A stretch of 64,000 nucleotides of DNA from contig DAOSDL010000003.1 in the NCBI GenBank assembly GCA_035362335.1, positions 1 to 64,000 on the forward strand. Direction: 5' to 3'. Origin of the DNA: JAOSJT01 sp035362335 (GTDB lineage Bacteria > Bacteroidota > Ignavibacteria > SZUA-365). The position numbers and the translations under genes were made by a program. The notes beneath the pieces are model-generated. The model was not told where the DNA came from. It searched no databases and worked only from the letters and a program-made list of their open reading frames with translations. This document shows, piece after piece, positions 1-7,784 of this stretch. Numbering within the stretch: the first letter of the stretch is position 1; every line of letters begins with the position of its first letter.

Positions 1-120
1 ACCATTTTCATTCTCCCGGGTGTGACGAAGGAACATGAAAGACTGTGGTTTTAAAACTCTGTTGATCCGCTCCGACAGTATTCAAGGCACCTGCACAATT
101 TTCATTCTCCCGAGTGTGAC
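1..120 (+). repeat. Dispersed intergenic repeat, copy A
   Basis: Bases 1-52 carry the tail of the repeat unit (attttcattctcccgggtg ... gaaggaacatgaaagactg), and 42-120 carry a second unit running from tgtggtttt through ggcacctgca to cgagtgtgac. The same sequence recurs at 30401-30544 and 47754-47869 and, diverged, at 57285-57390. The copy ends 9 bases from the 3' end of the reverse-strand crtW. It contains no credible gene. Confidence 0.85.
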
Positions 121-128
121 ATTGCGGA

Positions 129-857
129 TCACGCCTCGTCGAGTTCGCGGGTTGCGCCCGGCAGCGCCCACCACGGAAGCCAGGGGGCGGCGTGATGCTC
201 CCAGTGGTAGCCGAAGTGATAGCATGTGAGAAAGGAAAGCAGCACACCATATCCACTGGACACGGCACGATGGGGTTCGGTGTACCCCTCCGGGGGCTTG
301 CGATGAGGGCGATAGGTGCCAAAGTAAAAGAGCTGCGCAGTGCTGAGCAGCGAAGGCAGCACCCAAAAGAGCAGGAGATCCGCATCGGGCACGCCAGCCA
401 GATACTTCAGCGCATTGTAGGCCAAGGCCATGCCCAGCAACTGCTGCCAGCGAATGTAGGTGAACAGGAAATGCAGATACCAGCGCACGAATCCCGGATG
501 CTGCCCATCGTGAAAGTCGGGATCGTCGGCGCTGGCAGGATGCCGATGATGCTCGTGATGCTTGCGCAGCAAGAGCGCGTAGGAAAACATCGCATACAGC
601 CCCGTGCAGATGCGGCCTATGGCATCGTTGCCCTCGCGCCATGCGGGAAGCACGGTGCCATGCATGGCATCATGCGCGGTGATGAACAGCCCCGTGTACA
701 GAAATGCGTTTACAAGCACAATCAGCGGCACAAACCATGCTGGCATTGCCGCATGGCCAAGCGCCAGACTTCCGATCACGGCCAAGGCCCACAGCCCCAT
801 TACAAGCGCGGCGAACAGCAGTCCTTTCCAGCGATATGTCGGGATGGGGACGGGCAT
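129..857 (-). CDS. crtW: Beta-carotene ketolase, CrtW type
   Basis: A 242-residue integral-membrane di-iron oxygenase of the fatty-acid hydroxylase/desaturase superfamily. It is expected to put 4-keto groups on beta-ionone rings, giving canthaxanthin- or echinenone-type carotenoids. The histidine clusters are visible in order: HDAMHG, HHEHHRHP followed by DPDFH, FGTYRPHR and HWEHH followed by PWW.LP. These and the length fit CrtW rather than CrtO (a flavoprotein) or an ordinary acyl desaturase. Several hydrophobic segments lie between them. It is the last gene of a three-gene reverse-strand operon, 6 bases after the flavin-reductase-like gene. No other carotenoid gene is in the window. A related hydroxylase specificity cannot be excluded from motifs alone. 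Confidence 0.85.
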   Translation of the reverse strand: MPVPIPTYRWKGLLFAALVMGLWALAVIGSLALGHAAMPAWFVPLIVLVNAFLYTGLFITAHDAMHGTVLPAWREGNDAIGRICTGLYAMFSYALLLRKHHEHHRHPASADDPDFHDGQHPGFVRWYLHFLFTYIRWQQLLGMALAYNALKYLAGVPDADLLLFWVLPSLLSTAQLFYFGTYRPHRKPPEGYTEPHRAVSSGYGVLLSFLTCYHFGYHWEHHAAPWLPWWALPGATRELDEA

Positions 858-863
858 CGATGC

Positions 864-1439
864 TCAGCCAGCGGAATGGGTGAAGCGGCGCAGCAAGGCG
901 CTATCGCGCTCGCCATCGAGGCGATGCTTTTCCTCCAGACGCGCGCGAATGTCCGGCGGCTGCAAGGCGAATGCCGCCTGCTTACGCAATGGCCTGCGCC
1001 CGGGATACACCTGCTGCGTGACGACATCGGCGAGGTACAACATGCGATCGCCCGCGTCCAGCGATGCCACGATCACACATTCGGCCCAGCCGCAGGCACC
1101 GACGAGCACCGGCAATCCGGATGGGCTGCGTCCGATCTCCACACCCTCGAACTTGTCCACATCCCTGCCACTGAGTAAACCGAAGCGCGGCACGAGTTCG
1201 TGTTGCTCCTCGTCGAGCATGCTGATGGCGAATCGTCCGCTCGCCGCGATGAAGCGATGGGTGTGATTCATAGGCGAGAGCACGGCCACGACGCGCGGCG
1301 CGTCGGGCACGAGCGTGGCGGGCATGATCCATGTCGCAATCTGTCCGTAGTCGCGGCCCTCGGCGCGGGTACTCACCACGTACAGCTCGTGATCGGTGAG
1401 CGAAAAGATGGATCCGGGGTAGGCCTCGGCGTTGCTCAC
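864..1439 (-). CDS. Flavin-reductase-fold (FMN-binding split barrel) protein
   Basis: 191 residues resembling the flavin reductase-like domain, which binds FMN and either reduces free flavin or belongs to a two-component oxygenase. The N-terminal half has the expected pattern of a short strand (YVVSTR), a polar loop and a conserved stretch around MPATLVPDAPRVVAVLSP, followed by the H..I..SGRFAISML segment. The start is GTG at 1439, whose GTGA overlaps the TGA of the frataxin-like gene, so translation is probably coupled. It lies just upstream of crtW; a role supplying reduced flavin is possible, but CrtW normally takes electrons from ferredoxin, so the link is inference. Confidence 0.65.
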   Translation of the reverse strand: MSNAEAYPGSIFSLTDHELYVVSTRAEGRDYGQIATWIMPATLVPDAPRVVAVLSPMNHTHRFIAASGRFAISMLDEEQHELVPRFGLLSGRDVDKFEGVEIGRSPSGLPVLVGACGWAECVIVASLDAGDRMLYLADVVTQQVYPGRRPLRKQAAFALQPPDIRARLEEKHRLDGERDSALLRRFTHSAG

Positions 1440-1768
1440 AGGTACTCCGCGAAATCCGCTTTGCGTCCGATGCGTTGTCCGAGCGCGGCGGAAAGCACGT
1501 CCGCCAGCGGTTGTTCGCTGCCTCGCGCAAACCAGGCCTCTTCCACCTCGTCCCAGTACAAGGTCACAGCGTCGCCATCCAGCCGCGCAACGATGGTTTG
1601 CTCTCCATCATTGCGAAGAAATTCGTAGCTGTTGCCATCGTCGAACATGAGCTTCAGCCCGTTCTCGACGGGGTAGGCCTCGACGCCATCGATGGCGAGG
1701 CGGTCCAATGCGTGCTGTATGAGATCGAAGGTTTCGTCGGCAGTGATCTGGAAATCCTGTCTATCCAT
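1436..1768 (-). CDS. Frataxin/CyaY-like protein
   Basis: 110-residue acidic protein whose length and pattern fit bacterial frataxin: an N-terminal helix (DFQITADETFDLIQHALDRL), a strand pair with G-L-K-L-M-F-DDGN, an R-x-DGEQTIVA segment resembling the CyaY NR...iW motif, then DAVTLYWDEVEEAW and a C-terminal helix beginning PLADVLSAAL. Frataxins bind iron through acidic surfaces and modulate Fe-S cluster assembly. The start has a GAGGAAG ribosome-binding site about 4 bases before the ATG. It leads the frataxin-flavin reductase-crtW operon. No isc or suf gene is nearby. The assignment comes from pattern only. Confidence 0.5.
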   Translation of the reverse strand: MDRQDFQITADETFDLIQHALDRLAIDGVEAYPVENGLKLMFDDGNSYEFLRNDGEQTIVARLDGDAVTLYWDEVEEAWFARGSEQPLADVLSAALGQRIGRKADFAEYL

Positions 1769-1801
1769 GGTGCTTCCTCGAATGTACTGGAGGTGAAAAC
1801 A

Positions 1802-1833
1802 CCAATATAGAACAACGCGTTCATCGCCGCCAA
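1802..1833 (-). promoter_or_regulatory. Candidate Bacteroidota-type promoter for the frataxin-crtW operon
   Basis: On the reverse strand TTGG is followed after about 20 bases by TATATTGG, one mismatch from the TAnnTTTG -7 box. It ends about 34 bases upstream of the ATG at 1768, with a GAGGAAG ribosome-binding site between. Confidence 0.35.
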
Positions 1834-1845
1834 GCCCCTGTGGCG

Positions 1846-3762
1846 TCAGGGATTGTCGAAGAGATGCTTCAGTTCGTTAAACAGCACCTCCTCTTCGACG
1901 AAATCCCCCGCCCCGCGTATCACGCCTTTCGCATCGACCAGCAGCATGAAACTCGTGGGCGCCGTGGGATCGGGGTGGACATCGTTGATGCTGAATGGCA
2001 CGCGCTGCCTATCCATCACCCAACCCGCCTGATGAAGAAAAGGATGTTTGAACCAATAGCGTAGGCTGTCCTTCTCGCTTACGCAGAGAAACACGCGCAG
2101 GCCACGGTCACCGTAATCCTTTTCCACTTCGCGCAGGGCATCGAGCAACAACTCGGTGTCCGCTCCGTGAATTCGAGTGACGATGAGATAGGGCGAGCCC
2201 GTCAGTTCTTCACTGCGGACTTCGGTCTCGGCGTTGAGTTTCCTCAGCAGGAAGGCGGGGATACGTGTGCCGACGAGACCGTAGTAGCCGGAAGCTTGCT
2301 GTTGCTTGTACATATTGAAGCGCAGCATGTCCGCGACCCTTTCCTTCATTTCCCGAATCTGAACTCGTCGAGCTTCCTCCGGGCCAAACCATAAACGAGT
2401 GAGCGGGACATGGTAACTTCTGAATTCATTGCGCAACGAAAGACTGTCCAGAAGTTGTCTTGCCGCGCCCGTGTCACCATGCGCAATAAAATCCTCACCA
2501 AGCAGGCGCGCTGCGGAGCGGAGCAAACCGCCCTTACGTTGATTCCACAGTATGGAGCACAAGAAATCCCTTCTCGGAGGTTCGGGCAGAGCTTGGGCTG
2601 CACGAACGCCTGGCATCAAGCTCCAGTACGGGGAGCCCCCGTGAATGGTGGAGCATATCCTCCGCACCGGCTCTCGGAACTGGAACAACGTATCCTTGTC
2701 CAACCAGGAGGCGGCCATCATCACGCGGATACCCGCGAGAGCTTGTTCGACGTCGCCGCCTGCCATCAGCGCCGTTTCATAGCGCGTGACTTCTCTCGCA
2801 GTCACAGCCGCGATACGACCCTGCTCCGCCGCCAGGCGGTTTTTCACTCTGAGCGTATCGATGAAAATGACAAAATACTCTCCATCCTGCGTATGTGATG
2901 CGGCATTGGGCTTGAGTAAAGGCGCCCGTGCTTCCCGCCACATCTGGCCACCCTCGTTCACATGAACCGTGTCCAGCCACTCTTCGCTGTTCTCCGCGTC
3001 GGGATTGCTGATGCTTCGAAGTTCCGCCAAAAGGGACTCCATCTCCAGCATGCCCAGCACCAGTGTGTCCTCGAAGGGCGCGCCCTGCACGTCAGGAAGC
3101 ACCCACACCTCTTCGCTGCGTGGCAGAAGCGCGGGATCGAACATCACTTCCACGCTGTCCTGTCCTTTACGGCATTCCACAGTACTCAGGTAATCGCCAT
3201 CGTTGTCGTAAAGAAAGCCGCTGGATTGCGTGCCGTTGACCACACGACGCGTCATGATGCCCTCAAGATTGTAGAGCACCGTTCTCGTCTCTATCGGGCA
3301 GGGCAGCATCGCACGATAGCGGCCATCGGGCAGACGCTGCATGGGCAGTTCGCCGCTCTCCTCACCGATGATTCTATAGTACAACGTGACCGTATCGAGC
3401 ATTGCGGGGGTGAAGTAAGGATTAAGCAGCAGTTGCGCCCGAAAACTGTTGTCGCCATGCGCTGTGATACGCGCGAGGCGCTCGCCGCTCCGTCGGTGAT
3501 CCACGCCGGTGAAGCTCACCTTATACAATCCCACCGGTACGCGGAAGGACCAGCTTCCGTCGGGCTGCGCATTGATGGAATAGCTCCGCACCTTCTCGCT
3601 TTCCCATGGCACGCCCTGCAAATGCGCATGCGCCTGCCGCATGGGTTTGCCGTCCTGTCCGAGAATCACACCGCGCACATCGACGCGCTGCTGGGCGATG
3701 GATGGAAACAGCGAACACTGAAGCATAACAAGCAACAATGCCATGCCGCGATAGAAGCGCAT
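1846..3762 (-). CDS. Exported protein with carboxypeptidase-regulatory-like N-terminus and thioredoxin-fold C-terminus
   Basis: 638 residues. I place the start at 3762 because GGAGG lies 7 bases before that ATG and it begins a clean signal peptide (MRFYRGMALLLVMLQ...). The region after it (RVDVRGVILGQDGKPM) looks like the beta-sandwich domain common at the N-terminus of Bacteroidota exported proteins. The middle is largely helical and unrecognised. The last ~120 residues (SPYLIVTRIHG ... TSFMLLVDAKGVIRG) follow a redoxin/TlpA fold but have no CxxC pair, so thiol-disulfide chemistry is unlikely. Its neighbour downstream of the strand is a true TlpA-type protein with CPPC. Overall function unknown; periplasmic location is inferred. 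Confidence 0.7.
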   Translation of the reverse strand: MRFYRGMALLLVMLQCSLFPSIAQQRVDVRGVILGQDGKPMRQAHAHLQGVPWESEKVRSYSINAQPDGSWSFRVPVGLYKVSFTGVDHRRSGERLARITAHGDNSFRAQLLLNPYFTPAMLDTVTLYYRIIGEESGELPMQRLPDGRYRAMLPCPIETRTVLYNLEGIMTRRVVNGTQSSGFLYDNDGDYLSTVECRKGQDSVEVMFDPALLPRSEEVWVLPDVQGAPFEDTLVLGMLEMESLLAELRSISNPDAENSEEWLDTVHVNEGGQMWREARAPLLKPNAASHTQDGEYFVIFIDTLRVKNRLAAEQGRIAAVTAREVTRYETALMAGGDVEQALAGIRVMMAASWLDKDTLFQFREPVRRICSTIHGGSPYWSLMPGVRAAQALPEPPRRDFLCSILWNQRKGGLLRSAARLLGEDFIAHGDTGAARQLLDSLSLRNEFRSYHVPLTRLWFGPEEARRVQIREMKERVADMLRFNMYKQQQASGYYGLVGTRIPAFLLRKLNAETEVRSEELTGSPYLIVTRIHGADTELLLDALREVEKDYGDRGLRVFLCVSEKDSLRYWFKHPFLHQAGWVMDRQRVPFSINDVHPDPTAPTSFMLLVDAKGVIRGAGDFVEEEVLFNELKHLFDNP

Positions 3763-3896
3763 TGTTTGTCCTCCCGGGCGAATGATCATTCAGGCGTATG
3801 ATTCCGACATATCTGCCCGAAAATAACGCTTCGCGCGATGCAAGGCAAGCATTCGCGGATATTCATGTGGGAAAAAGTCCAAGTCGAGGGAAGCAC

Positions 3897-4427
3897 TCAG
3901 TGGTGAGAGCGGCCCAGCGTTGCTTCGAGCAGCGAGCGGAGCCGTTCGCCATGCACATCATTACCTTCTGCAATGATGCCGCCGTCGCGGTCGACGAGGA
4001 TGTAATGCGGGATGTTCTCGAGTTTGAAGGTCACCGCGAGGATATCGCTGAAGCCCTCGGCCACGCGACCATGCAGCCACGGCATGGTGAAACGCTTCTC
4101 GCGAAAGCGGCGGATGCGCTGTTCGTCGCTGTCGAAGGACAAGCTCAGGATTTCGAAGCCCCGTTCGCGCCATTCCTTGTGGATGCGTTCCAACTCGGGC
4201 AGGGCTTCCACGCAGGGCGGACACCACGTGGCCCAGAAATCGATGAGATACACCGAACCGAGCAACGTTTCCTGCGTTATCCATTGCCCATTATCGATCG
4301 ATTGCACCACAAAAGCAGGCACGGAGTGGCGCGTGATCATGCTGTCGGGAACGGCAGTCGGGGATTGTGCCGCGGAATGAGCCCAGGGGAGGAAGAGCAG
4401 AAGAAGTATGGAAATACACCATCGCAT
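3897..4427 (-). CDS. TlpA-family thiol-disulfide oxidoreductase, exported
   Basis: 176 residues starting at MRWCIS (4427), which gives a good signal peptide ending near AHSAAQ; an upstream in-frame ATG at 4490 would put 21 polar residues before it. The active site FWATWCPPC is followed by the usual LPELERIHKEW helix, and the cis-Pro segment ENIPHYILVDRDG is present. Proteins of this family reduce disulfides in the periplasm, for example during cytochrome c maturation. The window encodes an octaheme cytochrome, but at 22 kb distance, so a link is speculative. It shares orientation with the next exported thioredoxin-fold gene, 134 bases away. Confidence 0.88.
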   Translation of the reverse strand: MRWCISILLLLFLPWAHSAAQSPTAVPDSMITRHSVPAFVVQSIDNGQWITQETLLGSVYLIDFWATWCPPCVEALPELERIHKEWRERGFEILSLSFDSDEQRIRRFREKRFTMPWLHGRVAEGFSDILAVTFKLENIPHYILVDRDGGIIAEGNDVHGERLRSLLEATLGRSHH

Positions 4428-4662
4428 ATCGCAATATACAACCGCGAAGGGCGCGAACAGCGAGAACGGTTGGTTGTTATTGCGTTCCACCGTCCACTGT
4501 ATGGGCTTGGACTGTGCGCATGTGCCATGCTCGCGTCCGTGCCGCGAGGGGCGGGGTGGTGCTGGTTGCGGCGGAGAGGGAGAATCGCACAGGGGTTTCG
4601 CGCTGTGAGTTGGCGCGTTAACTTACAGCGATATTCAGGTGTGCAGTAGAAAGGTGTGTCCC
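4428..4662. other. Divergent intergenic region
   Basis: 235 bases between the reverse TlpA-like gene and the forward nuclease gene. It must hold promoters for both directions, but I see no box strong enough to name. The overlapping short reading frames have no family resemblance. Confidence 0.5.
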
Positions 4663-6414
4663 ATGCTTCGTTTGCTCTCGTTCAGTGTGCTCCTGCTCGC
4701 GGCCTCGTGCGGCTTCGCGCAATCTCAACTTTCGTCTCCGGTCATCGATGGACATTTCTCCGAATGGGATGCGCGCGCGGTGACGCATCGCGATCCGGCC
4801 GGGGATTCCGGCGCGTCGGGTCTGGATTTGCGCACACTGCGCGTGGACAGCGACGCCGAGTGGGTGTACATCAGTTTCGAACTGGCTGCGGATCTATTGC
4901 TGCAGCAGGACAACGCGCTCAAGCTGCTGATCGACACCGACATGGATGCAAACAGCGGGACGCGCTGGGGAGGCATCGGCGCGGAGTTGCTGTGGGATTT
5001 CGCGAAGCGTGAGGGCACAGTGAAGCTGGGTACATCCAGCAGCACGGTGAAGCATCAGGACATCGGCTACTTTCCCGCACCTTCGATGACGTCGTCGCGC
5101 TTCGAGCTGGCCTTCCGTCGCGACACGAAGGTGGCGGGACGAGCGCTGTTTCCCACCGAGCGTATGCGTCTCGTGCTCTACGCCGAGGAGCAGGGCGGCG
5201 ACCGTCTGCCCGATGCCGACGGCGGTGTGGGTGTGGAGTTGCGCGACAGCGCACCCACCCGCGGCGACGAGCGCACGCTTCGCCCGAAATCCGCTAGCGC
5301 GGTACGGCTGCTGAGCTGGAATGTGCTGCAGAATGGTTTGCTCGATCCGGCGCGACGTCCGGTGTTCGAGCGCATGCTTCGCGCAATCCAGCCCGACGTG
5401 CTGTGCTTCCAGGAGTGCTTTGAACTCAGCGCGCAGCAGGTGCAGGGCATGATCGAGGCCACGCTGCAAGCGCCGCAGGGAAAGGCATGGCGCGCATTGA
5501 AAACCGATGCCGGCAATGTGATGGTGACGCATCTGGACATCGAAGCCGATTGGCTCATTCAGCAGAACTACCGCGAATCGGCCTACCTCCTGCGCACACC
5601 TACGGGACAACCGCTGTTGGTGATCAACGCACATTTGCGCTGCTGCAATGCCAACGATAAGCGACAGCAGGAAGCTGATGGCGTGATCGCTTTTTTACGC
5701 GACGCACGCACGCCGGGAGGGCGCATCGATGTACCCACCGGCACACCGACGATCATGGCGGGGGATTTCAATCTTGTGGGCTTTCGCCAGCAGTACATTA
5801 CGCTCACCACCGGCGATATTGTGGACAATGCGACGCATGGACCGGACTCGCCGCCCGACTGGGACGGCGGCCCCTGGACGGAACTCGAACCGCTGCATCC
5901 CGTCACACCATTTACCTACACCTGGTATGACACCGGCAGCAATTACGCGCCGGGGAAGCTGGATTACATTCTCTACACCGCCAGCGCGGTGACGGTGGAG
6001 CAGCAACTGGTGTTCAACACCGCTGAAATGAGTGACGCCGAACTCGCGCGCCATGGCGTGCAACGCGGCGACGCCACCAGCGCTTCGGATCATTTGCCCC
6101 GCATTGCGGACTTCCTTCTCAAGAACACCAACGGTAGTGGCGCACTCCCGCGCGAAGACGCTCCCTTGTTGGGCGCGGTATATCCGCAGCCCGCGCGCGA
6201 AGCCCTGCACTTCACCCTCAGCAGTACACGGCCCGAAGTGCGACTCGCCCTGCATGATGTACTCGGGCGTTCCTTGCTTCGCGACAAGGCCGCGACCTCG
6301 GCTACTGGCGGTGGCGCACATGTGCTGACTCTGCCAGCGTTACCCGCGGGTCGCTATCTGTTGACGGCCAGCGACGAGCGGCGGATCAGCACGCGCGCGG
6401 TGACGTTGCACTAG
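4663..6414 (+). CDS. T9SS-exported endonuclease/exonuclease/phosphatase-family protein
   Basis: 583 residues starting at MLRLLSF (GAAAGG about 8 bases upstream), with a signal peptide ending near GFAQS. Residues ~25-190 form a carbohydrate-binding-like beta domain (VIDGHFSEWD ... LLIDTDMDANSG). From ~215 comes the EEP domain with its motifs in order: LSWNVLQNG, the catalytic-metal FQE (CFQECFE), NAHLRCC, AGDFN and the terminal SDHLP. The last ~80 residues are a type A T9SS sorting domain (YPQPAREALHFTLSS ... LPAGRYLLTAS). The enzyme should be secreted or surface-bound; the substrate (nucleic acid, phosphoester or lipid) cannot be told. It sits 23 bases upstream of sbcD, probably in the same transcript. 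Confidence 0.85.
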   Translation: MLRLLSFSVLLLAASCGFAQSQLSSPVIDGHFSEWDARAVTHRDPAGDSGASGLDLRTLRVDSDAEWVYISFELAADLLLQQDNALKLLIDTDMDANSGTRWGGIGAELLWDFAKREGTVKLGTSSSTVKHQDIGYFPAPSMTSSRFELAFRRDTKVAGRALFPTERMRLVLYAEEQGGDRLPDADGGVGVELRDSAPTRGDERTLRPKSASAVRLLSWNVLQNGLLDPARRPVFERMLRAIQPDVLCFQECFELSAQQVQGMIEATLQAPQGKAWRALKTDAGNVMVTHLDIEADWLIQQNYRESAYLLRTPTGQPLLVINAHLRCCNANDKRQQEADGVIAFLRDARTPGGRIDVPTGTPTIMAGDFNLVGFRQQYITLTTGDIVDNATHGPDSPPDWDGGPWTELEPLHPVTPFTYTWYDTGSNYAPGKLDYILYTASAVTVEQQLVFNTAEMSDAELARHGVQRGDATSASDHLPRIADFLLKNTNGSGALPREDAPLLGAVYPQPAREALHFTLSSTRPEVRLALHDVLGRSLLRDKAATSATGGGAHVLTLPALPAGRYLLTASDERRISTRAVTLH

Positions 6415-6437
6415 TATTCAATCCCGTCGGAGACGGC

Positions 6438-7784
6438 ATGCGTTTTCGCTTCCTCCATTGCGCCGACGTCCATCTTGGACGGCATCGCCATGGCAATGTC
6501 GAGCGCTACGGTGATTATTTCACCGCGCTGGGCGCCGTGGTGGAGCATGCGGTGCGCGAACGTGTGCACGCCGTGCTGATCGCCGGCGATCTCTTCGACG
6601 AGCAACGCCCTTCGGCCGAGACCTTGCTGCGCGCCATGTCCACCCTGCGACCGTTGCGCGAAGCGGGCATTACCGCGTTTGCCATCGAAGGCAATCATGA
6701 CAGACGCACACGCGGCGAACGTTTCGGTGCGTTGGATTTGCTCGACGCCGAGGGATATCTCGTGCTGCTGCGCCCGGAGTACGGCGATGATGGACTGCTG
6801 TTGCCGGATTGGGCACCGGCACAAGGCGGCGCCGTGTATCGCGCCGCGAGCGACGTGGCGATTGTGGGATTGGGTTTTCTCGCGCATTCCATCGATGAAC
6901 AGCTTGCGGCCGCGGCCGCGCAATTGCCCTCGGGACGCGCTGTGATCGTACTCGCGCATGTCATGGTGCTGCGAGGCGAGAGCGAACTGGAGTACGGCTG
7001 CGTGCGCGAGGAGCAACTCGAAGTGCTGCGCGATCGCGTACAGTATCTCGCGCTGGGACATCGCCACACAAGACGCGGCATGGACGAGGAAGCGGAGGGC
7101 TGGGTATTCAATCCAGGTTCGCTGGAATTCGTCAATCCTCTGGATTACCACCTGCCTCCCGAGCTGCGGGGTTTTCTCGACGTCACCATCGGAGATGACG
7201 AGCCACCCGCGGAGGCGGGCAAGCTCCGCCGCCATGAGGATGTGTTCGTACACGCCCGACACGTTCCTACCGAAAAGCGTCCGGCGCACACTGTGCGTGT
7301 AACGCTCGACGGGTGCTCCACGCCCGACGCGGTGATCGAGCAGGTGTTGCACGTGGCCGCGGAACAACTGCCTATCGACAACGACGCGCCGCAACCCATC
7401 ATCATTGTGCGACTCACGGGAAGTCCAGCCCTGTCGCGTTCGCGCATCCCCCGCGCGGCCATAGCGGAGCGTCTGCGCGAGCAGCTGGGCGCGCTGCATG
7501 TGGAAGTGCTGGATCGCGATCTGGAGCAGGAGGTCTCGACCGAGTTGCTGCTGATCGACGAACGCGATCTTGAGCATGTGACCGACCGCGCAAGAGCCAT
7601 CGCTGCGGAGTTGCTGCGCGGCGCGGGCATGGCGCATGGACGCGAGGCAGAACTCGCCGCCGCCTTGCTCGATGTCAAGGCGGCTCTGGGCGGTTCCGGA
7701 CGCTCGGATTCGCAGGCGCAGTTCGGGCGCATGCGCGATATGCTGCGCCCCTTTGTGGAGTACGACGAGGAGGATGCGCCGTGA
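6438..7784 (+). CDS. sbcD: SbcD/Mre11-family DNA repair exonuclease
   Basis: 448 residues. The calcineurin-like phosphoesterase motifs of Mre11/SbcD are present in order: CADVHLGR (residues ~8-15), GDLFDE, GNHDRR, LAHVMV and LGHRHTR. The nuclease acts with the SbcC/Rad50 ATPase on hairpins and protein-blocked ends. The C-terminal third is the capping and SbcC-binding region, weakly conserved. Its ATGA overlap with sbcC at 7781-7784 indicates translational coupling and supports the pair. Confidence 0.93.
   Translation: MRFRFLHCADVHLGRHRHGNVERYGDYFTALGAVVEHAVRERVHAVLIAGDLFDEQRPSAETLLRAMSTLRPLREAGITAFAIEGNHDRRTRGERFGALDLLDAEGYLVLLRPEYGDDGLLLPDWAPAQGGAVYRAASDVAIVGLGFLAHSIDEQLAAAAAQLPSGRAVIVLAHVMVLRGESELEYGCVREEQLEVLRDRVQYLALGHRHTRRGMDEEAEGWVFNPGSLEFVNPLDYHLPPELRGFLDVTIGDDEPPAEAGKLRRHEDVFVHARHVPTEKRPAHTVRVTLDGCSTPDAVIEQVLHVAAEQLPIDNDAPQPIIIVRLTGSPALSRSRIPRAAIAERLREQLGALHVEVLDRDLEQEVSTELLLIDERDLEHVTDRARAIAAELLRGAGMAHGREAELAAALLDVKAALGGSGRSDSQAQFGRMRDMLRPFVEYDEEDAP

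Noticed and set aside
192..1178. Forward 328-residue reading frame opposite crtW and the flavin-reductase gene
   Set aside because: Antisense shadow of two genes with clear motifs; the translation has no family resemblance.
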